Below are positions 40,530-50,675 of a stretch of 64,000 nucleotides of DNA, piece after piece. The stretch spans positions 620,001 through 684,000 of the forward strand of contig NZ_LPXO01000001.1 in NCBI RefSeq assembly GCF_001482405.1, given 5' to 3'. The translations under genes and the position numbers were made by a program. The DNA comes from Pseudoponticoccus marisrubri. Lineage in GTDB: Bacteria; Pseudomonadota; Alphaproteobacteria; Rhodobacterales; Rhodobacteraceae. Under the pieces are notes generated by a model. The model did no database searches. It was not told the DNA's origin and worked only from the letters and a program-made list of their open reading frames with translations. How positions within the stretch are numbered: the first letter of the stretch is position 1; every line of letters starts with the position of its first letter.

Positions 40530-41000
40530 TCACGAGCCCTTTTTCCCGCCCGGGAACAGAACCAGCCCCAGCGCGCCGGCAAAGATCGCGATGTCGGCGA
40601 CGTTAAAGGCGAAGGGGTTGTTGATGCCGCAGCAGGACATGTTCAGGAAATCGGCCACCGCGCCATAGACCAGCCGGTCGACCACATTGCCCAGCGCCCC
40701 GCCGATCAGCAGCCCGGCCGAGATCAGCCCCGGCCGTCCCGGCGGGTCGCGCCGCATCCAGACCAGCACGAAGAGCACGATTCCCACCGCGACCGAGATC
40801 AGGATCCAGCGCGTCGCCGCCGCCTCGCCGGCCAGCAGGCCGAAATTGATGCCGTAGTTCCACGCCATCCGGAAATTCAGGTAGGGCGGGAAAACGTCGA
40901 TATTCAGGCGTGTTGCAAGGTCGAGCACGTGCACGACCCAGATCTTCGAGACCTGGTCCAGAACGAAGATCACGGCGGCCCAGATCCAGACCAACCGCAT
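40530..41000 (-). CDS. lspA: Lipoprotein signal peptidase (signal peptidase II)
   Basis: A 156-residue membrane aspartyl protease with four hydrophobic segments. The catalytic aspartates are in GALGNVVDRLVYGAVADF (~96-113) and AFNVADIAIFAGAL (~124-137), and NYGINFGLLAG matches the family's NxGxxFG element. It removes signal peptides from prolipoproteins. The start is taken at 41000, where AGGAAGGAC stands right before the ATG; upstream Met codons at 41027 lack a site. The following 253 bp toward purH hold only a hairpin. Confidence 0.93.
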   Translation of the reverse strand: MRLVWIWAAVIFVLDQVSKIWVVHVLDLATRLNIDVFPPYLNFRMAWNYGINFGLLAGEAAATRWILISVAVGIVLFVLVWMRRDPPGRPGLISAGLLIGGALGNVVDRLVYGAVADFLNMSCCGINNPFAFNVADIAIFAGALGLVLFPGGKKGS

Positions 41001-41214
41001 GTCCTTCCTGTATCGGCTTTCTGCCATGGCGTGTGTCACTGCCCTGATGGTGATGTCGGAGGGCGTGTGTAGCGGCGCGCGCGCCGGATGAAAACGCGCC
41101 TCGGACCGGCAGGGCGCGTCCCGGCCGCCCCGCCCGGCTGCCCACGGCGGGGCGGCAAGTCGGATAGTCCAGCGATGCCAGCCGGTTGCGCGGCGCAGGC
41201 GCGGCCGGCACGGT

Positions 41215-41239
41215 GCGCGGGCTCGGCAAGAACCCGCGC
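41215..41239 (-). terminator. Hairpin after purH
   Basis: GCGCGGGTTC-ttgcc-GAGCCCGCGC on the minus strand (one U-G pair), 15 bases past the purH stop. The unpaired change would be a mismatch on the plus strand, so the hairpin suits the purH transcript. No T-run follows. The rest of 41001-41253 shows no gene. Confidence 0.5.
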
Positions 41240-41253
41240 ATCCAGGTGCCCGC

Positions 41254-42843
41254 TCAGTGGCGGAAATGGCGCATCCCGGTGAAGACCATGGCCAGCCCCG
41301 CTTCGTCGGCGGCGGCGATCACCTCGTCATCGCGCATCGAGCCGCCGGGCTGGATCACGCAGGAGGCGCCGGCCGCCGCGGCCTCCAGCAGCCCATCGGG
41401 GAAGGGAAAGAACGCGTCCGAGGCCACGGCCGAGCCGCGGGTCAGCGGCTCGGGCAGGCCCAGATCCTCGGCCATGCGCTCGGCCTTCTTCGCGGCGATC
41501 AGCGCGCTGTCCACACGGCTCATCTGCCCGGCGCCCACGCCCACCGTGGCGCGGTCGCGCACATAGACGATGGCGTTGGACTTGACGTGCTTGGCGACCT
41601 TCCACGCAAAGAGCAGGTCGGCCATCTGGTCGGCATCGGGCGCCTTCTTCGTGACCACCTTCAGGTCGTCGGGCCCGCGCACGCCGTTGTCGCGGTCCTG
41701 CACCAGCAGCCCGCCCGAGACCTGCCGCCAGGCCAGCCCCGGCGCGTCCGTCGCGGCCAGCGCCGGCGTCACCAGAAGGCGCAGGTTCTTCTTCCTCGCA
41801 AAGATCGTGCGCGCGTCCGCGTCGGCGCCGGGCGCGATCACCACCTCGGTGAAGATCTCGGCAATCGCCTCGGCCGTGGCCCCGTCCAGCGGCCGGTTCA
41901 GCGCCACGATGCCGCCAAAGGCCGAGGTCCGGTCGCAGTCGAACGCCTTGCGATAGGCCGAAAGCAGCGAGATGCCGGTGCCCACGCCGCAAGGGTTGGC
42001 ATGCTTGATGATCGCGCAGGCGGCCTCGACCCCGGGATCGAATTCCGAGACCAGCTCAAAGGCGGCATCGGTGTCGTTGATGTTGTTGTAGCTCAGCGCC
42101 TTGCCCTGCAGCTGCTCGGCCTGCGCCACGCCGGGCCGGTCCGAGCCGTCGACATAGAAGGCCGCCCCCTGATGCGGGTTCTCACCGTAGCGCAGCCCCT
42201 GCGCCAGCGTGCCGGCAAAGACGCGGCGACGCGGCGTGGCCTCGCCAATGGCCTCGGCCATCCAGCTGCTGACCGCCGCGTCATAGGCGCCGGTCCGGGC
42301 ATAGGCGATCTGTGCCATGCGGCGGCGGAAGGCCAGCGTGGTCTGCCCGTCATTGGCCTCCAGCTCGGCCAGCAATGCGCCGTAATCCTCGACATCGACC
42401 AGCGTGGTCACGTGGCCGTGGTTCTTGGCCGCGGCGCGGATCATCGCCGGGCCGCCGATGTCGATATTCTCGATGCAGGTCTCGTAATCGGCGCCCTTCG
42501 CGACCGTGTCCTCGAACGGGTAGAGATTGACCACCAGCAGGTCGATCGGCGCGATCCCGTGCTCTTCCATCGCCGCCACGTGGCCCGCATCGTCGCGCAG
42601 CGCCAGCAGCCCGCCATGCACCTTGGGGTGCAGCGTCTTGACCCGGCCGTCCATCATCTCGGGGAAGCCGGTCAGATCGGCCACGTCGCGCACCGCGATG
42701 CCCGCCTCGCGCAGCGTGCGGGCCGAGCCGCCGGTGGACAGGATCTCGACCCCGCGCGCGGCCAGCGCTTGGGCCAGGTCGGTCAGGCCGGTCTTGTCGG
42801 ACACGGAAAGGAGGGCGCGGCGAAGAGGCGCGAGATCGGTCAT
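41254..42843 (-). CDS. purH: Bifunctional AICAR formyltransferase/IMP cyclohydrolase
   Basis: A 529-residue protein of standard PurH length. The N-terminal MGS-like cyclohydrolase domain (~1-150) has [25 protein letters not shown] and [17 protein letters not shown]; the C-terminal transformylase (~200-529) has [28 protein letters not shown] and [11 protein letters not shown] with the catalytic Lys-His. It carries out the last two steps of IMP synthesis. It follows a heparinase-like gene by 19 bp, so purH is probably co-transcribed with it. Confidence 0.96.
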   Translation of the reverse strand: MTDLAPLRRALLSVSDKTGLTDLAQALAARGVEILSTGGSARTLREAGIAVRDVADLTGFPEMMDGRVKTLHPKVHGGLLALRDDAGHVAAMEEHGIAPIDLLVVNLYPFEDTVAKGADYETCIENIDIGGPAMIRAAAKNHGHVTTLVDVEDYGALLAELEANDGQTTLAFRRRMAQIAYARTGAYDAAVSSWMAEAIGEATPRRRVFAGTLAQGLRYGENPHQGAAFYVDGSDRPGVAQAEQLQGKALSYNNINDTDAAFELVSEFDPGVEAACAIIKHANPCGVGTGISLLSAYRKAFDCDRTSAFGGIVALNRPLDGATAEAIAEIFTEVVIAPGADADARTIFARKKNLRLLVTPALAATDAPGLAWRQVSGGLLVQDRDNGVRGPDDLKVVTKKAPDADQMADLLFAWKVAKHVKSNAIVYVRDRATVGVGAGQMSRVDSALIAAKKAERMAEDLGLPEPLTRGSAVASDAFFPFPDGLLEAAAAGASCVIQPGGSMRDDEVIAAADEAGLAMVFTGMRHFRH

Positions 42844-42862
42844 GCGAGGGGTCCCCAGATGG

Positions 42863-44611
42863 TCAAACGGTCAGGTCCGCCTCGTCGCGGGCCAGATCGC
42901 GGATGGCAAGCGCGGTTTCCTGCGCCTTGGCCAGCGACCAGCGGACCCGGGTCGCATACTGCATTGCGCGGCCGGTTAAAACGACCTGCTTGGTCGCACG
43001 GGGCCGCAAACGCCCCTTTTCAAGGTAGACCGAAGGCTCGATCTCCAGCTCGACCGCGCCGTCGAAGCGGAATACCCAGATCTCGCCCGAACGCTGCGCC
43101 ATCGACACCGCCTGCCCGCCCATGTCCAGCTCCACATCCACCTCGGGGTGGATGTGAAAGCGGATCTGGAAGGGCAGCCCGGCCAGCTTGACCGTGTCCA
43201 TCGCCTTGTCGAAGCGTTTCTTGCCGGCGGCATCCAGCGCCACGAGGTAATCCTCGCCCTTTAGTTCGCGCCCGTCGAGGCTCAGTTCGAGGCTGCGCGC
43301 ATGGGTCAGGCCCTGCACGGTGACATAGCCGTCATGGCCGCCCTCGAAGCGCAGGCTCTGGCTCAGATGGGTCATCTGGATGGGCACGTGGCGCGGCGCG
43401 TCCTCCAGCAGCTCGCGCCGCGAGGTGCCGATCCAGCGCGCCGCGCCCAGCCGGGCGCTTGAATAGCCCTGCAGGCAAAGCGTGGAATGCGACGGCGTGG
43501 CCCGCCCGGCGCGGCGCCAATCCTCGCCGAACCCGCCGCCCGAGCCGCAATTGACCACCAGCGGCCGCCGCCCCGAGGTCAGCTCGAAGGCCAGCGTCGA
43601 GGCATGGGCATGGGCCGAGGCGCGCCCCGCCGGCGGCGGCGCCGCGTCCACGATGACCGAGCTGCGCGCGGCCGAGAGCCGGGCAAAGCCCATGGCCAGC
43701 CCGTCGGCCTGCCGCTTCTTGTTGCCCGAGGCCGCAAGGGCCAGGTCCAGCCGCCCTTCCAGCCCGCGCCCGCCGCCATGGAACCGCGCCAGCCCGCCAT
43801 CGGCATGGCGCAGCGTGCGCAGCGTCGGCGCGATGCGCCCGATCGCCTCCAGATGCGCCGGGTCCGGCACGCGGTCGACCTCGTCCAGCGCCAGCTGCGC
43901 CCATGTCAGCAGGGTGAAGACCTCGAGCAACTCCTCGGGGTTGCGGGTGGGCAGCCCGCCCTGCGCGTCGATCTGGCGGGCGCATTCGGCACCCAGCGCG
44001 CTGCGCGCGGGCTCGATCATGCGCTCCATCCCTTCCAGCGAGATGCCGGCATAGAGCAGCCCGGTCAGCGCCTCGAAGCGCGGCAGGCCCGGCGAAGCGG
44101 CGCTGCCCCGCCGATAGAGGAACTGGCTCTGCGCAGCCAGCGCGGCGAAGAAGGCGGCGCTGTCCTCGGCCGAGCGGCCGCGCAGCAGGAAGAGCGCGTG
44201 ATGCACCCAGCGGATCACCCGCCGCCCGGCCAGCTCGGGCGTCCAGCCCGGACCGCGCCCACGGCCATAGCGTTCGATCCAGCCCCACAGCCATTGCTGC
44301 GCCAGCTGCCGCGCGCGCAGGTCGCCCACCGCGGCCAGGTCATCCAGCCAGGAGAAGCCGTGGATCTCCTCGACAAAGGCCGCGTCGGGCGCGTCGAGAT
44401 CCCAGAGCATGGCATTGGGCGCCTCGATCAGGTGACCGGCGAACATCAGGTTGCCGGCCATCATCTGGCGGCCGCGGGCAAAGAAGCCGATGGTGCGGGG
44501 CTCGGGCTGCGAGACGAAACCGTCGGCCGGGCGCGCCCGCGCCGCCAGCCGCGCATGCACACGGTTGAACAGCCGCGCCCGTGCGGCGTGCCAGTTTTGC
44601 CCCTTGGCCAT
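42863..44611 (-). CDS. Heparinase II/III family protein
   Basis: A 582-residue protein with an N-terminal alpha/alpha-toroid (~20-330; [40 protein letters not shown]) and a C-terminal beta-sandwich (~370-570) containing [29 protein letters not shown] and GGHDGY. This matches heparinase II/III-like polysaccharide lyases. Alphaproteobacterial forms upstream of purH are common and their substrate is not known; no signal peptide is visible, so an internal glycan substrate or a structural role is possible. The ATG at 44611 follows GAGGCTGAGCAGA. Confidence 0.88.
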   Translation of the reverse strand: MAKGQNWHAARARLFNRVHARLAARARPADGFVSQPEPRTIGFFARGRQMMAGNLMFAGHLIEAPNAMLWDLDAPDAAFVEEIHGFSWLDDLAAVGDLRARQLAQQWLWGWIERYGRGRGPGWTPELAGRRVIRWVHHALFLLRGRSAEDSAAFFAALAAQSQFLYRRGSAASPGLPRFEALTGLLYAGISLEGMERMIEPARSALGAECARQIDAQGGLPTRNPEELLEVFTLLTWAQLALDEVDRVPDPAHLEAIGRIAPTLRTLRHADGGLARFHGGGRGLEGRLDLALAASGNKKRQADGLAMGFARLSAARSSVIVDAAPPPAGRASAHAHASTLAFELTSGRRPLVVNCGSGGGFGEDWRRAGRATPSHSTLCLQGYSSARLGAARWIGTSRRELLEDAPRHVPIQMTHLSQSLRFEGGHDGYVTVQGLTHARSLELSLDGRELKGEDYLVALDAAGKKRFDKAMDTVKLAGLPFQIRFHIHPEVDVELDMGGQAVSMAQRSGEIWVFRFDGAVELEIEPSVYLEKGRLRPRATKQVVLTGRAMQYATRVRWSLAKAQETALAIRDLARDEADLTV

Positions 44612-44690
44612 TCTGCTCAGCCTCTTGTCGCCTGTACCCGGCAAACTTGGGCGCCAGCATACCGCGCCGCCACGGCGAAGTCACCTTGCT

Positions 44691-45938
44691 TTACCCGGCC
44701 TGCAGCACCGCCATGTAGAACCCGTCCATCCCGCCGGCATCTGCCCAGAAATCGGGCCGCAGGCGCAGCCCGCCCTCCTCCGAGCGCCAGCCCTCCTCGA
44801 GCCCCGGCGCCTCGGGGCGCAGCACGGTAACGCCCGGCCGGTCGTCCAGCGCCTCAATGTGGCACTCTCCCTCGTCGGGCAGCAACGAGCAGGTGGCAAA
44901 GACCAGCCGCCCGCCGGGCTTCAACAGCCCCAGCGCATGATCCAGCAGCGCGCCCTGCAGCTCGATCAGCCCCGAGATCCGCTCGCCCTGGTGGGCATGG
45001 GGCAGGTCCGGGTGGCGGCGCAGCGTGCCGGTGGCCGAACAGGGCGCGTCCAGCAGGATCGCGTCGTAGCGGCCCTCATGCACCAGCGCGTCACCCGCCA
45101 CCAGCCGGGCCTGCAGCCCGGTCCGCCCGAGGTTCTCGCGGATGCGTTCAAGCCGCGTGGCAGACAGGTCCAGCGCCGTCACATCGGCCCCCGCGGCGGC
45201 CAGTTGCAGCGTCTTGCCGCCGGGGGCGGCGCACATGTCGAGCACCGATTTGCCGGCGACGTCGCCCAGGAGTTTCGCCGGCAGTGCGGCGGCGGCATCC
45301 TGCACCCACCAGGTGCCGTCCACATAACCCGGCAGCGCGCTGACCTGCCCGGCCTCCTGCAGCCGGACCGAGCCGGTGGGCAGCAGCGTGCCGCCCAGCG
45401 CCTCGGCCAGTGCCGCGGCATCGCCCTTTGCCGTCAGGTCCAACGGCGGGGCGCGAAACTGCACGGCCTCCATCGCCGCCACGCCCGGTGCCCCCCAGGC
45501 AGCGACCAGCGGGTCGCGCAGCCAGCGCGGCAGGCGCGGCACGCGCAGCTTCGCCCAGGCGGCGGGCCCGTCGGCCGCGATCTTGCGCAGCACCGCGTTG
45601 ATCATGCCCTTGGCGCCGGCGCTGCGCTTTCCCGCGGCGGCGATCTCGACGCAATCGCTGACCACGCCATGCGCGGCCCCGCCCGAACAGAGCTCGACCG
45701 TGCCCAGCCGCAGGATGTTCATCACCCGCAGCGCCGGGCGCTTGCGCAGATGCGGCTTGAGCAACCGGTCGGCGCGTTCCAGCCCGCGCAGCGTCTCGGT
45801 GGCCAGCCGCAGCGCCGCGGCGCGATCGGCCGGGGCCAGCGCGCGGCCGGCCATGTCCGACAGCGGCCGCCCCTCGCCCAGCACCTGGGTCAGAAGGTCG
45901 ACGGCGGCCTGCCGGGCGGGGCTGGGAGAGACGGGCAT
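44691..45938 (-). CDS. rsmB: RsmB-type 16S rRNA (cytosine-967-C5)-methyltransferase
   Basis: A 415-residue protein: an N-terminal NusB-like helical domain (~5-130, with RKIAADGP at its end) and a C-terminal Fmu/NOL1 methyltransferase. SAM motif VLDMCAAPGGKTLQLA (~230-245), the two cysteines in LLDAPCSATGTLRRHP (~296-311) and FATCSLLPDEGE (~346-357) are intact. It methylates C967 of 16S rRNA. The ATG at 45938 is preferred over the GTG at 45944 because CCGGAG then has a 5-base spacing. It is divergent from a SDHAF4-type gene. Confidence 0.9.
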   Translation of the reverse strand: MPVSPSPARQAAVDLLTQVLGEGRPLSDMAGRALAPADRAAALRLATETLRGLERADRLLKPHLRKRPALRVMNILRLGTVELCSGGAAHGVVSDCVEIAAAGKRSAGAKGMINAVLRKIAADGPAAWAKLRVPRLPRWLRDPLVAAWGAPGVAAMEAVQFRAPPLDLTAKGDAAALAEALGGTLLPTGSVRLQEAGQVSALPGYVDGTWWVQDAAAALPAKLLGDVAGKSVLDMCAAPGGKTLQLAAAGADVTALDLSATRLERIRENLGRTGLQARLVAGDALVHEGRYDAILLDAPCSATGTLRRHPDLPHAHQGERISGLIELQGALLDHALGLLKPGGRLVFATCSLLPDEGECHIEALDDRPGVTVLRPEAPGLEEGWRSEEGGLRLRPDFWADAGGMDGFYMAVLQAG

Positions 45939-46021
45939 GGGCACTCCGGGATGCTGGGCCGGTGGCTTGTTCCGGCGGACGGGCGGCGTATATCAAGAGG
46001 GGACAGACGAGGAAAGCGACC

Positions 46022-46234
46022 ATGCCCGACGACAGACCCATGCCCGACGACAGACCCGAGACACGCGACGACCTGCCCCCCGCCGCGCGCCGCGCTCTCG
46101 CCGAAGCGGCCGAGCGGCGCGCCAGGGCCGAAGCCGAGGCAAGGCCCCTGCCGACCGAGCTGGGCGGGCGCGACGGCCCCGAACCCGTGCGCTACGGCGA
46201 TTGGGAGAAGAAGGGCATCGCCATCGATTTCTGA
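46022..46234 (+). CDS. DUF1674/SDHAF4-type succinate dehydrogenase assembly factor
   Basis: A 70-residue protein ending in the hallmark C-terminal block GGRDGPEPVRYGDWEKKGI, identical in style to mitochondrial SDHAF4, which protects the flavinylated SdhA subunit before complex II assembly. The N-terminal part is hydrophilic, with the short repeat MPDDRP-MPDDRP at residues 1-12, and alanine/arginine-rich. GAGGAAAGCGACC sits before the ATG at 46022. No sdh gene is nearby. Confidence 0.88.
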   Translation: MPDDRPMPDDRPETRDDLPPAARRALAEAAERRARAEAEARPLPTELGGRDGPEPVRYGDWEKKGIAIDF

Positions 46235-46257
46235 AGGACGGCCGCCCGGTCCTGCCC

Positions 46258-46328
46258 GCGCGCCCGCGCTCCGGTCGGAGCAAGCGGGTGGGCGGGTGGG
46301 CGCCGCTCCGAGCGGGGCGCGGGCGCGC
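46258..46328. terminator. Inverted repeat between convergent SDHAF4-type gene and dapB
   Basis: GCGCGCCCGCGC (46258-46269) and GCGCGGGCGCGC (46317-46328), 12 bp, with an internal TCCG/CGGA hairpin. The right arm ends at the base next to the dapB stop codon. No T-run is present; bidirectional termination is only inferred. Confidence 0.55.
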
Positions 46329-47144
46329 TCAATCGCCTAGGCCCAGCACGTCCAGCATGTCATATTCGCCCGGCGCCTTGTCCTGCCCCCAGAGCGCCGC
46401 GCGCAACGCGCCGCGCGCGAACAGCGCCCGGTCCGAGGCCACGTGTTTCAGCGTGATGCGCTCGCCGGCCGCGGCGAAGATCACCTCGTGCTCGCCCACG
46501 ATGTCCCCGCCGCGAATCGCGTGGAAACCGATCTGGCCGCGCTCCCGCGCCCCGGTCAGGCCGTCGCGCCCGCGATCCGACACCTTCTCCAGCGCCACGC
46601 CGCGCCCGGCCGCCGCGGCCTCGCCCAGCATCAGCGCGGTGCCAGAGGGCGCGTCGACCTTGCGGTTGTGATGCGCCTCGACGATCTCGATGTCCCAATC
46701 GGCATCCAGAGCCGCCGCCACGCGCCGCGTCACCTGCGTCAGCAGGTTCACACCGAGGCTCATGTTGCCGGCGCGCACCACCACGGCATGGCGGGCAGCC
46801 ACGTGGATGCGGTGCAGATCCGCATCGGACAGGCCGGTCGTGCCGATCACGTGCACCGCGCGGGCCTGCGCGGCGAGATCGGCAAAGCCCACCGTGGCCG
46901 CGGGCGTAGTGAAATCCACCACCGCCTGCGCCCGGGCAAAGGCATCCAGCGGGTCGTCCTGCACCACCACGCCCAGCGCCGCGCCGCCCATCGCCTCGCC
47001 CAGGTCGCGGCCCAGCCAGTCATGGCCCTCCCGCTCCAGCGCGCCGGCCAGCCGCAGCCGGTCACTGTCGAGGATCTCGCGCACCAGCATCCGGCCCATC
47101 CGGCCTGACACCCCCGTCACCACCACGCCCGGCTTTTCCGTCAT
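46329..47144 (-). CDS. dapB: 4-hydroxy-tetrahydrodipicolinate reductase
   Basis: A 271-residue reductase. The N-terminal Rossmann motif is [17 protein letters not shown] (8-24); [16 protein letters not shown] (~78-93), GTTGLSD, the catalytic [20 protein letters not shown] (~156-175) and a C-terminal [12 protein letters not shown] segment follow. It makes tetrahydrodipicolinate with NAD(P)H in lysine/diaminopimelate synthesis. AGGAGACAGGGTG precedes the ATG at 47144. It is divergent from rbfA by 87 bp. Confidence 0.95.
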   Translation of the reverse strand: MTEKPGVVVTGVSGRMGRMLVREILDSDRLRLAGALEREGHDWLGRDLGEAMGGAALGVVVQDDPLDAFARAQAVVDFTTPAATVGFADLAAQARAVHVIGTTGLSDADLHRIHVAARHAVVVRAGNMSLGVNLLTQVTRRVAAALDADWDIEIVEAHHNRKVDAPSGTALMLGEAAAAGRGVALEKVSDRGRDGLTGARERGQIGFHAIRGGDIVGEHEVIFAAAGERITLKHVASDRALFARGALRAALWGQDKAPGEYDMLDVLGLGD

Positions 47145-47231
47145 CACCCTGTCTCCTGCTGTCTCGCGCCGCCCCCCATAACCCGCCCCGGGCCGCTTGG
47201 CAAAGCGCCGGCGACCGCTTAAGTCTGCCCC

Positions 47232-47627
47232 ATGGCACGCAACAGATTCCACGAGACTTCCGGTCCCAGCCAGCGCCAGCTGCGCGTCGGCGAGCTCATC
47301 CGCCGGACCCTGTCCGACGTCCTGAACCGGGGCGACATCCACGACCCCGACCTGAACCGGCTGTCCATCACGGTGGGCGAGGTGCGCGTGTCGCCCGACC
47401 TCAAGGTCGCCACCGCCTATGTCGTGCCGCTGGGCGGCAAGCACGAGGACGACATGTTCGCCCTGCTGGAGCGCAACCGCAGCGAGCTGCGCCGCGCCGT
47501 CTCCAAGGGGCTGACGCTGAAATTCGCGCCCGAGCTGCGCTTCCGCCTCGACGAGACCTTCGACCGGCTCGACGACACCCGCCGCCTCTTCTCGGACGAG
47601 ACGGTGCGCAAGGACGTGGACAGCTAG
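47232..47627 (+). CDS. rbfA: Ribosome-binding factor A
   Basis: A 131-residue KH-like protein: [17 protein letters not shown] (~15-31), [27 protein letters not shown] (~44-70) and [23 protein letters not shown] (~95-117). RbfA binds the 30S subunit during late 16S processing and cold adaptation. In many genomes it neighbours truB or infB; here it is followed 6 bp later by a phosphodiester glycosidase gene, and divergent dapB lies upstream, an order common in Rhodobacterales. Confidence 0.94.
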   Translation: MARNRFHETSGPSQRQLRVGELIRRTLSDVLNRGDIHDPDLNRLSITVGEVRVSPDLKVATAYVVPLGGKHEDDMFALLERNRSELRRAVSKGLTLKFAPELRFRLDETFDRLDDTRRLFSDETVRKDVDS

Positions 47628-47633
47628 GCCGGC

Positions 47634-48386
47634 ATGATGCGACGCAGGCTCCTCGGCACTCTGGTACTGCTGGCCGGGCTGGCCGGCGCGGGCACGGCCG
47701 GCGCGGTGGAATGCCGGCAGGCCAGCCATGACGGCAACCGCTATACTCTGTGCGAGGCCGATGCCACGCGCGAGACGCTGCGCCTGTTCCGCACCGATGC
47801 CGAGGGCACGCCCTATGGTCACTTCGCCCCGCTGGAGGCCGCGCTGGCGGCGCAGGGCGAGCGGCTGCTCTTTGCCATGAATGGCGGCATGTACCACGAG
47901 GATCGCGCGCCCGTGGGCCATTACATCGAGGACGGGCAGGAAGAGATGCGCGTGATCCCCGGCCCCGGGCCGGGCAATTTCGGCCTGCTGCCCAACGGCA
48001 TCTTCTGCATCGAGGCGAACCGCGCCCGGGTGATCGAGACGCGCGACTACCTTGCCGACCGTCCCGACTGCCGGCATGCCACGCAATCGGGGCCGATGCT
48101 GGTGATCGGCGGGGAGCTGCATCCGCGCTTCCTGCCCGACAGCAGCTCGCGCTACATCCGCAACGGGGTCGGCACCTCGGCGGACGGGCAGCGCGTGGTC
48201 TTCGCGATCTCCGAGAACCCGGTCACCTTCCACGAGTTCGGGCGGCTGTTCCGCGACGGGCTGGGCCTGCCCGACGCGCTGTTTCTCGACGGCAATGTCT
48301 CGCGCCTGTTCGACCGGGCCGGCGGGCGCGCCGATCTTGGCCGCCGCATGGGCCCGATCCTTGCAGTGACCGCGCCGGCCGAGTAG
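47634..48386 (+). CDS. Phosphodiester glycosidase family protein (DUF2233)
   Basis: A 250-residue secreted protein with signal peptide [22 protein letters not shown] (to ~24). The NAGPA-like domain shows [18 protein letters not shown] (~79-96), [26 protein letters not shown] (~146-161), [22 protein letters not shown] and [12 protein letters not shown], in the usual order. Relatives hydrolyse sugar-phosphodiester links. It is likely periplasmic and co-transcribed with rbfA, though with no obvious functional tie. Confidence 0.9.
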   Translation: MMRRRLLGTLVLLAGLAGAGTAGAVECRQASHDGNRYTLCEADATRETLRLFRTDAEGTPYGHFAPLEAALAAQGERLLFAMNGGMYHEDRAPVGHYIEDGQEEMRVIPGPGPGNFGLLPNGIFCIEANRARVIETRDYLADRPDCRHATQSGPMLVIGGELHPRFLPDSSSRYIRNGVGTSADGQRVVFAISENPVTFHEFGRLFRDGLGLPDALFLDGNVSRLFDRAGGRADLGRRMGPILAVTAPAE

Positions 48387-48457
48387 CGCCGCACCGGGCG
48401 GGCTTGCACCCGGGCGCGGGCCGGCCTACCTCCTTGGCCAACCAACCCGAGGTGCCC

Positions 48458-49804
48458 ATGACCGAGACCCCACAGGACCTGACGCTTGCCCTGACCGAGG
48501 CCGCGAAAGCGGCCGGCGCCGATGCCGCCGACGCCATCGCCATCCGCGGCACCTCGATCTCGATCGACGTGCGGCAGGGCGCGCTGGAACAGGCCGAGCG
48601 GGCCGAGGCCACCGATATCGGCCTGCGGGTCTTCCTTGGCCGGCGCAGCGCGGTGGTCTCGGCCTCGGACACCCGGCCCGAGACCATGCGCGAGATGGCC
48701 TCGCGTGCCGTCGCCATGGCACGCGAGGCGCCGGAAGACCCCTATGTGGGCCTTGCCGAGCCTTCGCAGATCGGCAGCGGCCATGACGAAGCGGGGCTGG
48801 AACTGGCCGACCCCGCGGCGGAACCCGCCCCCGCCGCGCTCGAGGAGGATGCCCGCCGCGCCGAGGCTGCCGCGCAGGCGCATGACGGGATCACGCAGGT
48901 GCAATCCGCCAGTGCCGGCTACAGCGCGCAGGACGTGGCGCTGGCCGCCACCAACGGCTTTTCGGGCGGCTATCGCCGCACCGCGCGCAGCCTGTCCTGC
49001 GTGGCGATTGCCGGCACGGGGCTGGAGATGGAGCGCGATTATGACGGCGACAGCCGCGTCTTCCAGTCCGACCTGCGCGACGCGACCGAGATCGGCGACC
49101 GGGCCGCGACCCGCGCGTTGGAGCGGATGAACCCGCGCCGGCCCAAGACCGGCGCCTACCCGGTGCTCTTCGACGAACGCATCGCCGCCTCGCTGGTGGG
49201 GCACCTGATGATGGCGATCAACGGCGCGCAGGTGGCGCGCGGCGCCTCCTTCCTGCGCGACGCGCTTGGCACGCAGGTGCTGCCCGAGGGGCTGAGCCTG
49301 ATCGAGGATCCGCACCGCCCCCGCACCACCGCCTCGCGCCCCTTCGATGCCGAGGGCCTGCCCACCGCGCGGCGCGCCGTGATCGACAAGGGTGTGCTGA
49401 CCGGCTGGACGCTGGACCTCGCCAATGCGCGCAAGCTGGGCATGGGCTCGACGGCCAACGCGTCGCGCAGCGTGACGGGCGGCGTCTCGCCCACGGCCTG
49501 GAACCTGGAACTGACGCAGGGCACGGCCAGCCGCGACGATCTGATCGCGCAGATGGGCACCGGGCTGGTCGTGACCTCGATGATCGGCTCGACCATCAAC
49601 CCCAACACGGGCGACTATTCGCGCGGCGCCGCCGGGCTCTGGGTCGATAACGGCACGGTCGCCTACCCCGTCTCGGGCGTGACCATCGCGGGCAACCTCA
49701 AGCAGATGCTGCGCAGCCTCGTGCCGGCCAATGATGCGCGGCCCTGGCTGTCGCGCGTGGTGCCCTCGCTGCTGGTCGAGGGCCTGACCCTTGCCGGCGA
49801 ATGA
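48458..49804 (+). CDS. pmbA: TldD/PmbA family metallopeptidase-like protein
   Basis: A 448-residue protein of PmbA (TldE) type: GTSISIDVRQGALEQAERAE (~26-45), FLGRRSAVVSASD, a central GYSAQDVALAATNGFSGGY (~149-167), and a C-terminal TNPNTGDYSRGAAGLW-like INPNTGDYSRGAAGLWVDNG (~388-407). TldD carries the zinc motif in the heterodimer, and PmbA lacks it, as here. The complex processes peptides such as microcin precursors or toxins/antitoxins. CCGAGGTGCCC precedes the ATG; the last 14 bases overlap the cysQ-like gene. Confidence 0.9.
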   Translation: MTETPQDLTLALTEAAKAAGADAADAIAIRGTSISIDVRQGALEQAERAEATDIGLRVFLGRRSAVVSASDTRPETMREMASRAVAMAREAPEDPYVGLAEPSQIGSGHDEAGLELADPAAEPAPAALEEDARRAEAAAQAHDGITQVQSASAGYSAQDVALAATNGFSGGYRRTARSLSCVAIAGTGLEMERDYDGDSRVFQSDLRDATEIGDRAATRALERMNPRRPKTGAYPVLFDERIAASLVGHLMMAINGAQVARGASFLRDALGTQVLPEGLSLIEDPHRPRTTASRPFDAEGLPTARRAVIDKGVLTGWTLDLANARKLGMGSTANASRSVTGGVSPTAWNLELTQGTASRDDLIAQMGTGLVVTSMIGSTINPNTGDYSRGAAGLWVDNGTVAYPVSGVTIAGNLKQMLRSLVPANDARPWLSRVVPSLLVEGLTLAGE

Positions 49805-50564
49805 CCTCGCGCTTCTGATCGACGCGGCACGGAAGGCGGCCGAGACCGCGCTTGCCTATGTGGGCGGGCCGCTGGACGTGCGCAACAAGCCCGCCGACGA
49901 CACGCCCGTCACGGCGGCCGACCTCGCGGTGAACGCCGTGCTGCATGACATGCTGCGCGACGCCCGGCCCGATTACGGCTGGCTGAGCGAGGAGAGCGAG
50001 GCCGATCCCGGGCGCCACACCGCGCGGCGCACCTTCGTCGTGGACCCGATCGACGGCACCCGCGCCTTCATCGAGGGGCAGCGCGCCTGGGCCCATGCGC
50101 TGGCCGTGGTCGAGGACGGCGCGGTGATCGCCGCCGTGGTCCACCTGCCGGTGATGGACAAGCTCTATGCCGCGGCGCGCGGCGGCGGGGCGCGGCTGAA
50201 CGGAAAGCCCATTTCGGTGGGCCGCGTGGACGCACCCGCCCGGGCCGACGTGCTGGCGACCCGGCCCAGCATGGAGGCGCATCACTGGCCGGGCGGCGTG
50301 CCGCCGGTCACGCGCAGCTATCGCCCCTCGCTGGCCTACCGGCTGAGCCTTGTGGCCGAGGGGCGCTTCGATGCCATGTTCACCTTCCGCCCGACCTGGG
50401 AATGGGACATCGCCGCCGGCAGCCTGCTGCTCTCCGAGGCCGGCGCCCGTGTCACCGACCGACGCGGCGGGCGGCTGTCCTTCAACGCGGCCCATCCGCA
50501 GGCCGATGGCGTGCTGGCGGCCAATCCCGACCTGCATGCCGCGCTGCTCGACCGCCTGATCTGA
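49791..50564 (+). CDS. Inositol monophosphatase family protein, CysQ-like
   Basis: A 257-residue Mg-dependent phosphatase. Motif A is WLSEESEADP (~64-73), motif B VVDPIDGTRAFIEG (~83-96) and motif C WEWDIAAGSLLLSEAGARVTD (~203-223), giving a complete metal site. CysQ-type 3'(2'),5'-bisphosphate nucleotidases and inositol phosphatases share these, so the substrate is open. The frame has no ATG near the start; TTG at 49791, with GAGGG 9 bases before it, is the likely start and makes a 14-base overlap with pmbA. Confidence 0.88.
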   Translation: MPANDLALLIDAARKAAETALAYVGGPLDVRNKPADDTPVTAADLAVNAVLHDMLRDARPDYGWLSEESEADPGRHTARRTFVVDPIDGTRAFIEGQRAWAHALAVVEDGAVIAAVVHLPVMDKLYAAARGGGARLNGKPISVGRVDAPARADVLATRPSMEAHHWPGGVPPVTRSYRPSLAYRLSLVAEGRFDAMFTFRPTWEWDIAAGSLLLSEAGARVTDRRGGRLSFNAAHPQADGVLAANPDLHAALLDRLI

Positions 50565-50607
50565 GGGCAGCCCGCCCTGGCCGGGCCCTGCGGGCACGGG
50601 CTCTGCC

Positions 50608-50635
50608 TTGACCCCGTGCCGGCAATCAATAGGGT
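50608..50635 (+). promoter_or_regulatory. Candidate promoter for the DUF4170-waaA-lpxK genes
   Basis: TTGACC (50608-50613), 16 bases, TAGGGT (50630-50635), 40 bases before the DUF4170 start codon. The -35 box is strong and the -10 weak. Confidence 0.45.
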
Positions 50636-50675
50636 GCGCGGCAACGTCCCTGCCCAGGCTGAAAAGGACCCTGCG

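Noticed and set aside
41001-41253. A small plus-strand gene starting at 41088
   Set aside because: R/G/A/P-rich translation, no ribosome site, and it would run into the convergent purH gene in the opposite strand.
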